A stretch of 64,000 nucleotides of DNA, taken from the NCBI RefSeq assembly GCF_020037475.1, contig NZ_JAIQDB010000002.1:310001-374000 (forward strand), written 5' to 3'. This DNA is from Sutcliffiella deserti (lineage in GTDB: Bacteria > Bacillota > Bacilli > Bacillales > Bacillaceae_I). Below the pieces are notes generated by a model. The model was given only the letters and a program-made list of their open reading frames with translations. It did not search any database and was not told where the DNA came from. Both the position numbers and the translations under genes were made by a program. Below, one piece after another: positions 19,772 to 29,216 of this stretch (the first letter of the stretch is position 1; each line of letters opens with the position of its first letter).

Positions 19772-20902
19772 ATGATGCATATAGCCTTTTTCATACCAGT
19801 ACTTACAATAGGTGGAGCGGAAAAAGTAATCATTGCTCTGGCAAATGGCTTTGCGGAGAAAGGATATAAAGTTGACCTTGTCTTAGTGAATAAAAAGGGT
19901 CCATTGCTTTCAAGCGTATCATCAAAAGTACATATCGTGGATCTTGGTGCAAGCAAGACGTTTTTGAGTATCCGAAAATTGCGACGCTACCTGGACACTG
20001 CCAAGCCACAAGTGTTACTATCAGCCTTAGATAATGCAAATATAGTAGCAAGCATGGCTGTAAGGCTTGCCGCTACAAAAACGTGTCATATTATAAGTTT
20101 GCATACAAATTTAAAGCTGTCCCATAAAAAAGCAAGAACCTCTATGCATCGGTTATATCCGAGTATCATGAGAAGACTGTTTCCGGCTGCAACAGGATAT
20201 ATTGCGGTTTCAAAGTGTGTAGCAAAAGAATCCGGAGAATTCCTACATATACCTAGTAAGATAATAGATGTTATCTACAACCCTGTTATCCAGGATGAGA
20301 TAAAAAGTAAAGCAGAGGAACCTATTTCACACCCCTGGTTAGAGGATGATCGTTATTTCACCATGGTGGCTGTCGGCAGGATTTTTGAGGCGAAAGATTA
20401 CCCAACTCTCCTATATGCTTTTTCAAAGGTGAATGCCTCTATTCCAGAGACCCGCTTAATCATCCTTGGTGATGGGAAACTTGAAATAAAAGAGGAGATG
20501 ACAAGGATCATCCATCAGGAAAAGCTGGAACATGCGGTGGAGCTTCACGGCTTTGCTCACAACCCTTACGCATTTATAGAAAAATCTTCCCTCTTAGTGT
20601 TAAGCTCTAGTTGGGAAGGATTCGGTAATGTACTTGTGGAAGCTTTACACTTAGGAACTCCTGTTATTTCAACAGATTGTAAATGTGGACCTCGCGAAAT
20701 ATTGAAAAACGGGGAACTAGGATCATTGGTTTCGGTTGGGGATAGAGATGGGCTTGCCAAAGCTATTTTAAAGCACATAACCCAAAAGCCGAAAATTGAC
20801 CAGAAAGCAATAGATTTTCATCTACAACAGATGGAAGTTGGGTATGTTATAGATAGATATGAAGAAATATTCTTAAGATTGGTAGAAGATAGGAAGGGAT
20901 AG
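19772..20902 (+). CDS. GT4 family glycosyltransferase
   Basis: Cytosolic retaining sugar transferase of the GT-B fold, 376 aa. The N terminus has the GGAEKV motif that follows the first strand. The C-terminal Rossmann half carries VAVGRIFEAKDYPTLL, a HGF turn and the donor-binding SSWEGFGNVLVEAL block with the E-x7-E motif. Two adjacent ATGs (19772, 19775) are possible and the ribosome site is weak. It lies in an apparent run flippase - GT4 - GT2 - GT4. The sugar donor cannot be inferred. Confidence 0.9.
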   Translation: MMHIAFFIPVLTIGGAEKVIIALANGFAEKGYKVDLVLVNKKGPLLSSVSSKVHIVDLGASKTFLSIRKLRRYLDTAKPQVLLSALDNANIVASMAVRLAATKTCHIISLHTNLKLSHKKARTSMHRLYPSIMRRLFPAATGYIAVSKCVAKESGEFLHIPSKIIDVIYNPVIQDEIKSKAEEPISHPWLEDDRYFTMVAVGRIFEAKDYPTLLYAFSKVNASIPETRLIILGDGKLEIKEEMTRIIHQEKLEHAVELHGFAHNPYAFIEKSSLLVLSSSWEGFGNVLVEALHLGTPVISTDCKCGPREILKNGELGSLVSVGDRDGLAKAILKHITQKPKIDQKAIDFHLQQMEVGYVIDRYEEIFLRLVEDRKG

Positions 20903-20914
20903 GGTGAAGCATAT

Positions 20915-21829
20915 ATGTACAAAGTGTCTGTCATCATCCCTACACACAATAGACCGAATTTATTGTTGCTAGCTTTACAGAGCATTGATAAGCAATATGT
21001 GAAGCCAGACGAAGTTATTGTGGTTATCGATGGGGAAAATGAAGAAACAGAGCGTTTTCTAAATGGCTTTCAGTGCACCTACAATCTGACGGTGAAAAAG
21101 ATTAAGGAAAGTAAAGGTGCATGTTATGCAAGAAACCTTGGAGCAGAAGCAGCTTCGGGTGACCTTCTGATGTTTTTGGATGATGATGATCTTTGGGAGC
21201 CTAAAAAAATTAAAAGTCAATTAGAGATTTTCAATCAGCAGCCAGAAGTCGGTTTAGTTTATACAGGAAAACTGGTTGTCTATAATACAAATAGGCAAAA
21301 GGTCATTAGAAGAATTCCTGCAAAAGTCTCTGGGGATCTTTTTCCAAAAATACTTGAAGACAATTATATAGGTACCACATCTTCGGTAGCATTAAAGAAG
21401 AGTGTCTTTGTAGAAGCTGGTGGCTTTGATAATAATCTGCCTACAATGCAGGACTATGATCTATGGATAAGATGCTGTAAAATATCGAAAGTTGCTCATG
21501 ATAAGGAATATAATATCAAGTATACCATTTCCAAAAATGCGAGCAGTCAAATAAGTGGCAGAAGTGAAAACCATCACAGAGCATTAAAATACTTATTTAA
21601 AAAATATGGAACAATTCTCGACGAGAACGAAAGACATCTTAAAAGAAGATTCAAGTCTTCACGTTTTCTGCATTGCTCCAAGGCAGTTCATCGGACCAGT
21701 TACTTTTATTCTCTAAAATACTCGTGGAAAAGTTTTTTTCATTATCCTAATGTCAAAGCGGCAGCTCTTTTTCTGCCACCGTTCTTGTTAAGGTATGTTT
21801 CATTTTTTGATAATATTAAGCGAAAGTAA
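20915..21829 (+). CDS. GT2 family glycosyltransferase
   Basis: Inverting GT-A transferase of 304 aa. The start has VSVIIPTHNRP, the nucleotide-binding region follows, and LDDDDLW (near 88-94) is the metal-binding DxD. QDYDLWIR further on is typical of GT2 acceptor sites. The ATG follows AGGGTGA, 12 bp after the GT4 stop, so the two are cotranscribed. No membrane helix is evident. The basic C terminus (about 220-304) may associate with the membrane. Confidence 0.92.
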   Translation: MYKVSVIIPTHNRPNLLLLALQSIDKQYVKPDEVIVVIDGENEETERFLNGFQCTYNLTVKKIKESKGACYARNLGAEAASGDLLMFLDDDDLWEPKKIKSQLEIFNQQPEVGLVYTGKLVVYNTNRQKVIRRIPAKVSGDLFPKILEDNYIGTTSSVALKKSVFVEAGGFDNNLPTMQDYDLWIRCCKISKVAHDKEYNIKYTISKNASSQISGRSENHHRALKYLFKKYGTILDENERHLKRRFKSSRFLHCSKAVHRTSYFYSLKYSWKSFFHYPNVKAAALFLPPFLLRYVSFFDNIKRK

Positions 21830-21914
21830 ATAAAATAAAAATGCATTGTTTGAATATACACACTCTATTCTTAACGAATTTTATAGCATGTGTGTAGATA
21901 TCGAAGGGAGAACT

Positions 21915-23036
21915 ATGATTAAGATAACCTATATTGTTTCCACTTTAAAAAGAAGTGGTCCAGTGAATCAATTATTCAATATCATTAAAAATTTGGATGA
22001 AACAAAATTTAAAGCTGAGGTTATTACTCTTTCCCCGGAACCGGAAGAAACGTTCATTAATAAATATTTAGCCAATAACATTAAGATCCATCAGCTTAAG
22101 TTATCTCGAAATGAGAGCTACAAAGCTGCTTCGAAAATTAAGGAGATCTTAAAGAAAAACAATACGGATATTGTGCAGACTCAAGGTATTAGAGCAGATG
22201 TCATTTCTGCCTATTCTCTGAAAAAGTACTTAAGAATTACGACGATTCGAAACTATCCTCATTATGATTACAAAATGACATATGGAAAAGTGCTCGGAAC
22301 CGTTATGGCCAACGTACAGATGAAAGTATTAAAAGAAATTGATGTGCCTGTTGCCTGCTCAAAAAGTGTAGCGGAATACTTGCTTGGAAAAGGTTTAAAG
22401 CTCACTGCTGTCCAAAATGGGGTTAATACAGAAGAGTTCCGTCCAGTGGACAAGACGATGAAAAGTCAGCTTAAAGAGAAACTCGGGTTGCCTTTGGATA
22501 AAAGAATCTTCATCTCTGTTGGTCATTTGAGCAGCAGAAAAGACCCTGAGCTAATAATGAATGCTTTTATCGAAAGCAAAATAGCGAAAAATGCTATTCT
22601 GCTTTTTGTAGGAGATGGCCCGTTAAGAAGTAATTGTGACAGGTTAGCGGAAGAGCACCAAAATATTAAAGTAATTGGTAGAGTATCAAATGTGGATGAT
22701 TACCTGCAAGCTTCTGACTGGTTTGTTTCTGCTTCCAAAGCAGAAGGGTTGCCCAATTCAGTATTGGAGGCCATGGCTGTGGGCTTACCGACATGTCTCT
22801 CTGATATAAGTCCTCACAAGGAAATTCTTGCATACGACGACCAAGCCGGGTTTCTTTTCGAAACAGGAAATGCGCACAAATTGACGGAGAAATTCAATTT
22901 AATAGAAGAAATGAATATAGAGGATGATCAGTACCAAAATGCGGCCCTTGCCATCATTCATAATCATTTAAGTTCAGAGGTTATGTCGAGAAACTATCAA
23001 AAGATTTACTTAGAAGAAATGAACAAACGAAAATAA
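21915..23036 (+). CDS. GT4 family glycosyltransferase
   Basis: Second GT-B transferase of the locus, 374 aa from ATG 21915 after AAGGGAG. The frame is open 23 codons upstream of this, but without a ribosome site. Features are the SGPVNQLFNI loop of the N-terminal domain, VGHLSSRKDPELI, and the donor-site block SKAEGLPNSVLEAMAVGLP with E-x7-E. It is followed by a terminator that splits the locus. The donor sugar is unknown. Confidence 0.9.
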   Translation: MIKITYIVSTLKRSGPVNQLFNIIKNLDETKFKAEVITLSPEPEETFINKYLANNIKIHQLKLSRNESYKAASKIKEILKKNNTDIVQTQGIRADVISAYSLKKYLRITTIRNYPHYDYKMTYGKVLGTVMANVQMKVLKEIDVPVACSKSVAEYLLGKGLKLTAVQNGVNTEEFRPVDKTMKSQLKEKLGLPLDKRIFISVGHLSSRKDPELIMNAFIESKIAKNAILLFVGDGPLRSNCDRLAEEHQNIKVIGRVSNVDDYLQASDWFVSASKAEGLPNSVLEAMAVGLPTCLSDISPHKEILAYDDQAGFLFETGNAHKLTEKFNLIEEMNIEDDQYQNAALAIIHNHLSSEVMSRNYQKIYLEEMNKRK

Positions 23037-23046
23037 AAGTCTAATT

Positions 23047-23080
23047 AAGTCCCTTTGTAATAAAACATGGGGACTTTTAC
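23047..23080 (+). terminator. intrinsic terminator
   Basis: The stem AAGTCCC/GGGACTT with a T-rich tail follows the GT4 gene. Confidence 0.7.
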
Positions 23081-23222
23081 TCTATATATTGGGTAAAAAA
23101 GATAATGAGTATATTACTTTGCTATCATAATTTGTTATAAAGTCATAAATCTTTATGAAATCCTTAGTACTTGTAATATAATAATCAAGATGAATCTACC
23201 TAAATTTTAGAAGGTGCTAATT

Positions 23223-24515
23223 GTGTTAAAAGGAAAACTAAAAAAAGGTTCTTTTGCTAAAAATGTAGCTGTCCTTATGTCAGGAACTGCTATTTCTCAA
23301 GGGTTGCTCGTAGCGGCAGCTCCCATTCTGAGTCGATTATATGATCCTGCATCATTTGGGATATTTACACTCTTTTCTTCTATTGTAATTATATTATCTG
23401 TAATCGCTACATGGAGATATGAATTAGCGATCGTGTTGCCTAAAGAAGATGAGGATGCATCCAATGTCCTATTCGTCTCCATGATCTGTGTCGGTTTAAC
23501 AACCATAGTTAGTATTATACTTGTACTTCTGCTTGGTGATATGTTCTCACAAGCAATGGGTTCACCTGAATTGAAGCCATGGTTATGGTGGCTGCCTGTT
23601 AGTATATTTGCATCAGGTGTTTTTCAAAGCTTAAACTATTGGTATACACGAAAACAACATTTCGGAAGAGTAGCGTCCTCCAAGGCTTTAAGATCTGTTG
23701 GTACACTGGGAGTTCAAATACCAATGGGATTATTATATGCGACTCCTTTAGGTCTCGTCATCGGATATGTGGTTGGTCATATCGTTTCATTTATAACCCT
23801 GCTTGCTCATTTTATGAAACAATACAAGGAACCTGTTAAGCAAAGCATAAGTGTAGAAAATAGTAAAAAGGTTGCTAAAGAATATAAAGATTTCCCTAAA
23901 TTTAGTGCACCACAAGCATTTATTAATTCTCTATCACAAAATATACCGGCCTTTCTATTAGCATTCTATTTCGGTCCGGAAGTAGTCGGGTTGTATTCTT
24001 TATCTCACCGACTCTTGAATATGCCAATTACCTTAATAGGACAGTCCGTGAAACAAGTCTTCCTGCAAAAGGCGTCACATGCTTTCAATCATAATGAAAA
24101 TGTTTACCGAATATTAATCAAGGCGACTGCTGGCCTGGCTGTAATTGGATTTATTCCATCAATTATCATTGCAATCTGGGGGAAACCATTCTTTGCATTT
24201 ACCCTTGGGAGTGAATGGTATGAGGCCGGAGGATATGCCCAATGGATGATTTTGTGGTTGTTTGTCGGGTTTGTCAATTCGCCTTCATTCGTTGTCATTC
24301 AGGTATACGGCTATCAAAAATATCTGATGTATTATGAAATTTTACTATTTATCGCTAGAACACTAACGATTGTGATTGGCGGTCTATATTATACTGCATT
24401 AACAAGCATTGCGTTATATAGTGTCGCAGGAGCGGTTTTCAATCTTGTTCTTATACTTGGAGCGATTTATTTAGTAAGAAATCGCCAACATAACAGAGTT
24501 GAAGGAGGAGTTTAA
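23223..24515 (+). CDS. Second oligosaccharide flippase (Wzx-like)
   Basis: Multi-pass MOP-superfamily membrane protein, 430 aa from GTG 23223, six bases after AGAAGGTG. The upstream in-frame GTG at 23214 overlaps that site and is rejected. The N terminus FAKNVAVLMSGTAISQG and the helix pattern match O-antigen/lipopolysaccharide translocases. It is followed within four bases by the CapK-like gene, so the two are probably translated together. It differs clearly in sequence from the first flippase, which speaks against a recent duplication. Confidence 0.88.
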   Translation: MLKGKLKKGSFAKNVAVLMSGTAISQGLLVAAAPILSRLYDPASFGIFTLFSSIVIILSVIATWRYELAIVLPKEDEDASNVLFVSMICVGLTTIVSIILVLLLGDMFSQAMGSPELKPWLWWLPVSIFASGVFQSLNYWYTRKQHFGRVASSKALRSVGTLGVQIPMGLLYATPLGLVIGYVVGHIVSFITLLAHFMKQYKEPVKQSISVENSKKVAKEYKDFPKFSAPQAFINSLSQNIPAFLLAFYFGPEVVGLYSLSHRLLNMPITLIGQSVKQVFLQKASHAFNHNENVYRILIKATAGLAVIGFIPSIIIAIWGKPFFAFTLGSEWYEAGGYAQWMILWLFVGFVNSPSFVVIQVYGYQKYLMYYEILLFIARTLTIVIGGLYYTALTSIALYSVAGAVFNLVLILGAIYLVRNRQHNRVEGGV

Positions 24516-24518
24516 TCG

Positions 24519-25892
24519 ATGGGTTGGAGAAATGGCTTATGGAATACAAACTTAAGTGTAACAAGTGATACCCCTACTTTTATTAAAGAATTAGAAGAAA
24601 TACAATGGAAAAGTTCCAGTGAAGTGAAAGAGATACAAAAGCAAAAACTTATCAAATTAGTGAAGCATTGCTTTGAAAATGTACCATACTATAAAAAACT
24701 CCTCGTAGATCACGGAGTTGCAAATGAAAATGGCGACATCTTTATTGAGAATTACAGCAATCTTCCTATTTTAACAAAAGAAGATATAAAAAAGAATTTC
24801 GAGAACATGAAGTCGAAGGACCTTGATAAACGAAAATGGTACAAAAATTCGTCCGGCGGTTCCACAGGTCAACCTGTGCAGTTAATTCAAGACACCTATT
24901 ATAAAGACTATAATCGAGCGAACAAGATGTTATTTGACCGATGGGCAGGCTACGAAGTCGGCGATAAGAAGGCTTTGCTTTGGGGTTCGGAGCGGGATTT
25001 ATTTCAAGGCAAAGAAACTGTCCAAAGGCGCCTAATCAACTTTGTCAGAAATGAAATCTGGCTGAACTCCTTTAAGATGACATCAGAAGATATGCTCGAC
25101 TATGTAAAAAAAATTAATGAGTACAAGCCTAGTCTTATTACCTCCTATGTGTCCAGTATATATGAACTGGCACGATTGATTGAAAAAGAAAACCTTGAAG
25201 TTCATTCACCAAAGGCTATTATGACATCTGCTGGTAATCTTTATCCCCATATGCGGGAGAAAGTAGAGACGGTATTTAAGACTAAAGTATTCAATCGTTA
25301 TGGGTCACGAGAAGTAGCAGATGTGGCATGTGATTGTGAAAAGCATGAGGGCCTTCATGTTTCAATGGGGACACACTATGTCGAATTAATTAAAAATGAC
25401 GGTGACATTGCAGCCCCTGGTGAAACCGGAGAGGTAATTGTCACGTCCCTTTCCAACTTCGCTATGCCGCTCTTACGTTATAAAATCGGGGATTTGGCTG
25501 TCTGGTCCGAAAATGAGTGTAGCTGTGGTAGAGGACTGCCGCTCTTTAAGGAAATTACAGGCCGTACAACAGATGTATTTGTTAGAGAAGATGGCGGTAT
25601 CGTTGATCCGGCTTATTTTATTCATATTGTGGGGGTAGTACTGTTTGATGAATGGATAGAAAGGTTCCAAGTTGTTCAGGAAGAGAAAAGCTTGGTTAAA
25701 ATCCTTATCGTCCTTAAAGATGAAACAAAAGATCCACTAATTAAATATAAAGCAAACTTAGATCAAATGAAGGAAAAAATCCAACTGGTTATGGGAAAAC
25801 AATGTCAAGTAGATATTGAATTTACAGAAGACATCCCGCCTTTACCATCAGGGAAATACCGTTATACTATTTCAAAAGTAGAAAGCTATTGA
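24519..25892 (+). CDS. CapK/PaaK-like adenylate-forming enzyme
   Basis: 457-aa member of the phenylacetate-CoA ligase-like part of the ANL superfamily. The ATP-binding P-loop SSGGSTGQP lies near residues 111-119. Later motifs are NRYGSREV (near 263) and YKIGDLAV. A Cys/His cluster (ADVACDCEKHEG and ECSCGRG) is usual in the CapK group and may bind zinc. AAGGAGGAG precedes the ATG. Such genes occur in capsule loci. The substrate is unknown, and an acyl or amino-acid substituent on the glycan is one idea (inference). It is coupled to the flippase upstream. Confidence 0.85.
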   Translation: MGWRNGLWNTNLSVTSDTPTFIKELEEIQWKSSSEVKEIQKQKLIKLVKHCFENVPYYKKLLVDHGVANENGDIFIENYSNLPILTKEDIKKNFENMKSKDLDKRKWYKNSSGGSTGQPVQLIQDTYYKDYNRANKMLFDRWAGYEVGDKKALLWGSERDLFQGKETVQRRLINFVRNEIWLNSFKMTSEDMLDYVKKINEYKPSLITSYVSSIYELARLIEKENLEVHSPKAIMTSAGNLYPHMREKVETVFKTKVFNRYGSREVADVACDCEKHEGLHVSMGTHYVELIKNDGDIAAPGETGEVIVTSLSNFAMPLLRYKIGDLAVWSENECSCGRGLPLFKEITGRTTDVFVREDGGIVDPAYFIHIVGVVLFDEWIERFQVVQEEKSLVKILIVLKDETKDPLIKYKANLDQMKEKIQLVMGKQCQVDIEFTEDIPPLPSGKYRYTISKVESY

Positions 25893-25955
25893 TTGGTTGT
25901 TGATTCTTGGCTGAAAGGGCATGGATGCTCTACCTAGTGGATGGAGGGTTGTACT

Positions 25956-26087
25956 ATAGACCGCTGTTTCTCTCCATGAAAGGCTTCGCGTCCGCGGGGC
26001 GCTTGGGAAGCCTCCTCGGCTAACGCCTGCGGGGTCTTCCCTAAGCGCTACCTCCCGCAGGAGTCTCCGCCTTTCGTTCCGATCCAC
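25956..26087 (+). repeat. Interspersed palindromic element, copy A
   Basis: GC-rich element of about 130 bp with core CCTCCTCGGCTAACGCCTG. Terminal arms GAAAGGC (25978-25984) and GCCTTTC (26069-26075) are complementary. Same family as 26225-26360, 26455-26592, 38838-38966, 41320-41452 and 56908-57040. The surrounding 25893-26681 interval holds only three such copies and no gene. Confidence 0.85.
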
Positions 26088-26224
26088 AGATGGAAACCAA
26101 AAGTTCAATGGGTGGTCTTTAAAGGTCTTTTAAACAGTCTTACCTACTTATAGATTAAAATTCTATATAGAAACTACCTACCATAATCAAGGTAGAAAAT
26201 AACCTTATCTCTAAAGTAGTCCCC

Positions 26225-26360
26225 CTGTGGAATGGAGTGGCAGGTGATCGACTCCAGCGTCCGGCCGCTTGTAGACGGGAGACCCCACAGGCGCAGCCGA
26301 GGAGGCTCCCGCACCGCCCCGCGGAAAGCGGTCACTTAGAACGAAAAGGAACAGGGAGTT
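26225..26360 (-). repeat. Interspersed palindromic element, copy B
   Basis: Same family as copy A in reverse orientation. The arms AGGTGATCG (26242-26250) and CGGTCACTT (26329-26337) pair over nine positions with two wobbles. It forms a tandem segmental duplication with copy C (offset 230 bp), shared flanks included. Confidence 0.85.
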
Positions 26361-26454
26361 AAAAAGGTACCCTCTCTATTCAGCGTAGTCCTTTAGTTCA
26401 ATGCCAACCAAGATAAAGAATGGAAATACCTCATCATCTCTAAAGTAGTCCACC

Positions 26455-26592
26455 CTGTGTATTGGAGTGGCAGGTGATCGACTCCGGCGGGAGGTAGCGG
26501 TAGACGGGAGACCCCACAGGCTTTAGCCGAGGAGGCTCCCGCACCGCCCCGCGGAAAGCGATCACCTAGAACGAAAAGGAACAGGGAGTTCA
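26455..26592 (-). repeat. Interspersed palindromic element, copy C
   Basis: Same family, reverse orientation. The arms AGGTGATCG (26472-26480) and CGATCACCT (26559-26567) are perfectly complementary. The flanks match copy B. Confidence 0.85.
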
Positions 26593-26681
26593 AACAGTAA
26601 CCTATCTATTTTAATGTAGCGACTTCCCACTACCGGTGGACTATAACAACAAAGTAAATTACCTTCTCTGGAGGAAAACAT

Positions 26682-26945
26682 ATGCTAAAAAATCTACTAA
26701 AGCCAATAAACGATTATAAAAAAAACCTGAATAACTTTAAAAAAACCAAAGAACTCACCATCTCAAGAGTCACTCTTACCACTATAGGTATTGTACTAAT
26801 CGGTTCTATCCTGTGTCTCTTACTCATGCCCCTTACAACAGAAAGTACTAGATCACCAAAACCTGTTGATCAATTAATCACCGTTGATGTAAATACCTAC
26901 TGGCAAACTAATTACTCAGAGGTCGTGAAAAAAAATGCAGATTAA
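26682..26945 (+). CDS. Small single-pass membrane protein of the glycan locus
   Basis: 87-aa protein that I do not recognise. It has a basic cytosolic N terminus rich in Lys and Asn (about 1-30), one membrane helix (about 33-52) and a short external tail. GGAGG lies before the ATG. It overlaps the next gene by 11 bp, which implies translational coupling and suggests that the two products work together. The position before the polymerase gene would suit a chain-length or assembly factor, but nothing in the sequence proves it. Confidence 0.7.
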   Translation: MLKNLLKPINDYKKNLNNFKKTKELTISRVTLTTIGIVLIGSILCLLLMPLTTESTRSPKPVDQLITVDVNTYWQTNYSEVVKKNAD

Positions 26946-29067
26946 AATTACTAGTAAACAACTCTATATAACAGGTCTAATAGCCCTTCTTGTAGGTTCA
27001 TTTACTTTGTATTCCATTCAGCCTCAAATAGAGGCTAGAAGTATCGAAACAGGGCTGGCAAATGGGGAAGAGATGAGTAAACAACGGCTTTTCGAGTTAT
27101 TGGAGAGTAATCAAATTAATAAGCAAGAAAAAAATGAACTAATTGAAACGTTTATCGTAAAGCATAGTTATTCAGAATTTAATGAGGTATTTATTTCACC
27201 TCCTAATATTGCTACACCTGTGAAGAAAAACATAGATTTTATGAGCATGGAGGAAAAACTTCCTTATCTCTACTATTACCTGGAGAATTCAGAGATTGAT
27301 GCGGGCTACGTCATTAAAGTAGCAAAAATCTTAAATGCATACGGTTGGAAAACTAATAATACAGAAGAAATCCAGTTAATACTCTTGGACGCTTTCGAGC
27401 GATATGAAGAAGATTCGATCAATGGTCCAGGTATTTCACAAATTATCCTTCATCAACAGATTACAGATGGTCAGTTTGATGAAGCCCTTGCTTTTTCGGA
27501 CGAGCTATTGCAAAAGGATTTTGGCTTTAACTTTTATCTAAGTATAGCGAAGACTAAAGCAGAGCTATTGATACGGAAAGATAGTCATGACGAAGCATTC
27601 GAAACTATTGCAGCAATTGAGGAGTATTTGGATGAAAATGAAATTAGAGCAGATGAATCCTATGTATCAAGTGTAAAAGCACTTCGACAAATGCTAAGAA
27701 ATGAACCGGAGCCAAGCACAGTTTCTGGAACGATAGATTTTAACGGAGAAATGCTTGACGGTACTGGTGTATATCTTGTAAATCATCCAGAAGGATCGAT
27801 GCAATTAAGTCAGGCATTAAAATATAGAGTGATATCAGACGAAAATGGTCGTTTTAGTTTTGATAACATTTTACCCGGAAGATATAAACTGGTGATTGGA
27901 CTTGATTATGATCATATTACAGATGAAAGTTTCCAAAGCCAATTAAATTATCCTATCGAAGTGAATGGTGAAGATAAGGAAGTCAATATTGAACTTGCAC
28001 CGTTACTTAAACTGACTTCACCTGTCAATTATGAAGAAGTATCAGGGGATAATATCAGGTTCAGTTGGGAAGAGGTCGAGGGTGCGTTCTCTTATGCCAT
28101 TAGTTTTGGTATTGAAGGTGCAGGAACAAGCACACTTGTCTTTCCTGATGTACGAACAAATGAGTTAGTGGTAAGCAAAGAAGAAATGAGCCTCAAGCGT
28201 CTTGGCATTCAAAAAGGAAATGCTTCTAGAGTTTATGAAGCAATGCTGGCTTTTTCCAACCCTTCAACCGTTTTCTATTGGTATGTAACGGCATACAATG
28301 AGGAAGGATTCATGGTTGGTCGAAGCAATGGTTATAAGTTTGAAGAGGAACATAACTTGCCTTACTTTTCCGTCAATAAAGAAGAGATTTCGTCTGCAGA
28401 TGAAACCCTTTTAGACGGAGATGTGGAAGAGGCTTTAGAAGAATACAAAAATAATGTAGAGAAAGACCCAACTGATGCTCATTCCATTAATATGGTGCGT
28501 ACTCTTAGCATTCATGAACTTGAGTATGATAGGGTGGATCAGCTGCTCAAGCAAGAACCGTACTTGGTGGAACTTGCGGAAATTTCGCCTAACATAGAAA
28601 TATTGAGTGAACTGATGGAGTTTTATTATTACACAAAGTCATGGGAAGCTTTGGACCGTACTTATAATGAATACAATCGTTTAGATCAATATAATTTGTT
28701 TGCGGAGCTAATCTATATTAAAGGTCAGTACAGCCAAGGTAATGTTAATGAAGCAAGAAGGCTTGCGGATGAACTATACGTGAAAGATTTCCAAAGTGAT
28801 TTAGCAATTGTACATCTGGGGTTAACTGAATTGATTTTAGGAGAAGGTAAGAAGACATTAGAAATAGCAAGCAACTATTCTAACTCAAGATTAGATTGGG
28901 AAGCAAAGGTTAGAGAACTTATGAAACATTATGATAAAGAGCAGATGGAAGAATTTAATTCCCTTTTTACTACAGGTAGGACGAAAGAACTAGAGGAGAG
29001 GCTAGGGGAAAGTCCGAATAATTATCTAGTTGATTTTTGGAGATCTGTCCTAACTTATGCAAAATAG
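26935..29067 (+). CDS. Membrane-anchored TPR/carboxypeptidase-regulatory-like protein
   Basis: 710-aa exported protein without a recognised family. Residues 8-28 form a signal anchor. An alpha-helical, TPR-like region spans about 30-255. Residues about 260-345 look like a carboxypeptidase-regulatory-like/CnaB beta sandwich (SGTIDFNGE... DENGRFSFDNILPGRYKLV), and about 350-470 like a Fn3-type domain. Helical TPR-like repeats resume to the C terminus. The start overlaps the small membrane gene by 11 bp, and a terminator follows. It lies just upstream of the Wzy-like polymerase, so an extracytoplasmic scaffold role in glycan assembly is a guess from context. Confidence 0.72.
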   Translation: MQIKITSKQLYITGLIALLVGSFTLYSIQPQIEARSIETGLANGEEMSKQRLFELLESNQINKQEKNELIETFIVKHSYSEFNEVFISPPNIATPVKKNIDFMSMEEKLPYLYYYLENSEIDAGYVIKVAKILNAYGWKTNNTEEIQLILLDAFERYEEDSINGPGISQIILHQQITDGQFDEALAFSDELLQKDFGFNFYLSIAKTKAELLIRKDSHDEAFETIAAIEEYLDENEIRADESYVSSVKALRQMLRNEPEPSTVSGTIDFNGEMLDGTGVYLVNHPEGSMQLSQALKYRVISDENGRFSFDNILPGRYKLVIGLDYDHITDESFQSQLNYPIEVNGEDKEVNIELAPLLKLTSPVNYEEVSGDNIRFSWEEVEGAFSYAISFGIEGAGTSTLVFPDVRTNELVVSKEEMSLKRLGIQKGNASRVYEAMLAFSNPSTVFYWYVTAYNEEGFMVGRSNGYKFEEEHNLPYFSVNKEEISSADETLLDGDVEEALEEYKNNVEKDPTDAHSINMVRTLSIHELEYDRVDQLLKQEPYLVELAEISPNIEILSELMEFYYYTKSWEALDRTYNEYNRLDQYNLFAELIYIKGQYSQGNVNEARRLADELYVKDFQSDLAIVHLGLTELILGEGKKTLEIASNYSNSRLDWEAKVRELMKHYDKEQMEEFNSLFTTGRTKELEERLGESPNNYLVDFWRSVLTYAK

Positions 29068-29102
29068 CAACTTTTTTTAAAATTTCTCGTCAGTATAAAT
29101 AG

Positions 29103-29137
29103 AAAGGACATACGTGTTTACGTAACGTCCTTTTTAT
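29103..29137 (+). terminator. intrinsic terminator
   Basis: The stem AAAGGAC...GTCCTTT with an inner TACG/CGTA pairing and a T-run follows the TPR-protein gene. Confidence 0.8.
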
Positions 29138-29216
29138 TTGCTAAGTATATCAACTATAGAATCTTTATGTTAAAATTATAATGTTTTAACTAACTTAGAA
29201 AAATCTGGAGGCTATT

